Assembly (NCBI GenBank): GCA_018659505.1
Contig: JABJMI010000927.1
Coordinates: 1 to 6,429 of the forward strand
Direction: 5' to 3'
DNA: 6,429 nt
From: Planctomicrobium sp.
GTDB lineage: Bacteria; Planctomycetota; Planctomycetia; Planctomycetales; Planctomycetaceae
Positions 6,402-6,429 of the stretch are shown piece by piece (position 1 is the stretch's first letter; every line of letters starts with the position of its first letter). The position numbers were made by a program, and so were the translations under genes. The notes under the pieces are model-generated. The model was not told the origin of the DNA and searched no databases. It was given only the letters and a program-made list of their open reading frames with translations.

Positions 6402-6429
6402 ATGAATCAACTTCCCGAAGAGCCTGCAG
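6402..6429 (+). CDS. Start of an unidentified plus-strand gene, cut by the window edge
   Basis: ATG at 6402 follows GGAG (6390-6393) with an ideal 8-base gap, and the frame stays open to the end of the window, giving MNQLPEEPA and one extra base. An in-frame ATG at 6381 has no ribosome binding site and is less likely. The gene is divergent from the response regulator and shares its upstream region of about 230 bases. Nine residues are too few to name a product. Confidence 0.5.

Noticed and set aside
1..6429. Mobile element, defence system, CRISPR array or phage genes
   Set aside because: All long frames are explained by housekeeping genes and one response regulator. No transposase, terminal repeats, att-like duplications or regularly spaced repeats were seen.

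Overview
The window looks like ordinary core chromosome from a member of the Planctomycetota. The assignment is an inference from three things. The ribosomal cluster runs rpmJ-rpsM-rpsK-rpoA-rplQ with no rpsD (S4) between rpsK and rpoA. The rplQ product is a greatly enlarged L17 with two inserts and a long acidic tail. The proteins themselves read as typical of that phylum from memory; no database search was possible. Base composition is moderate, and no insertion sequence, phage gene, CRISPR array, tRNA or rRNA was seen.

Layout, left to right. A good sigma70-like promoter (25-54) precedes recG on the plus strand (96-2168), a full-length RecG branch-migration helicase. recG converges on rplQ, and the two 3' ends share one strong hairpin terminator (2182-2205) whose T-run serves the minus strand. 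From 5420 down to 2227 five translation/transcription genes lie on the minus strand: rpmJ (L36, 38 codons), rpsM (S13), rpsK (S11), rpoA (RNA polymerase alpha) and rplQ (L17). The spacers between them are 101 to 195 bases long and several contain inverted repeats that could fold in the mRNA. Upstream of rpmJ, on the same strand, lies a stand-alone receiver-domain response regulator (5693-6169). Facing away from it at the right edge is the first 28 bases of a plus-strand gene with a good ribosome binding site (6402-6429).

How the genes relate. L36, S13, S11 and L17 are ribosome parts and alpha nucleates RNA polymerase assembly, so the minus-strand cluster is the remnant of the bacterial alpha operon and is probably largely co-transcribed into the terminator at 2182-2205. 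RecG (DNA repair and fork restart) and the response regulator are neighbours rather than functional partners, as far as the sequence shows. I found no convincing new system. The observations most worth a second look are the enlarged L17 with slippage-prone repeats in its tail, the structured spacers, and the loss of rpsD and of the usual upstream ribosomal neighbours.
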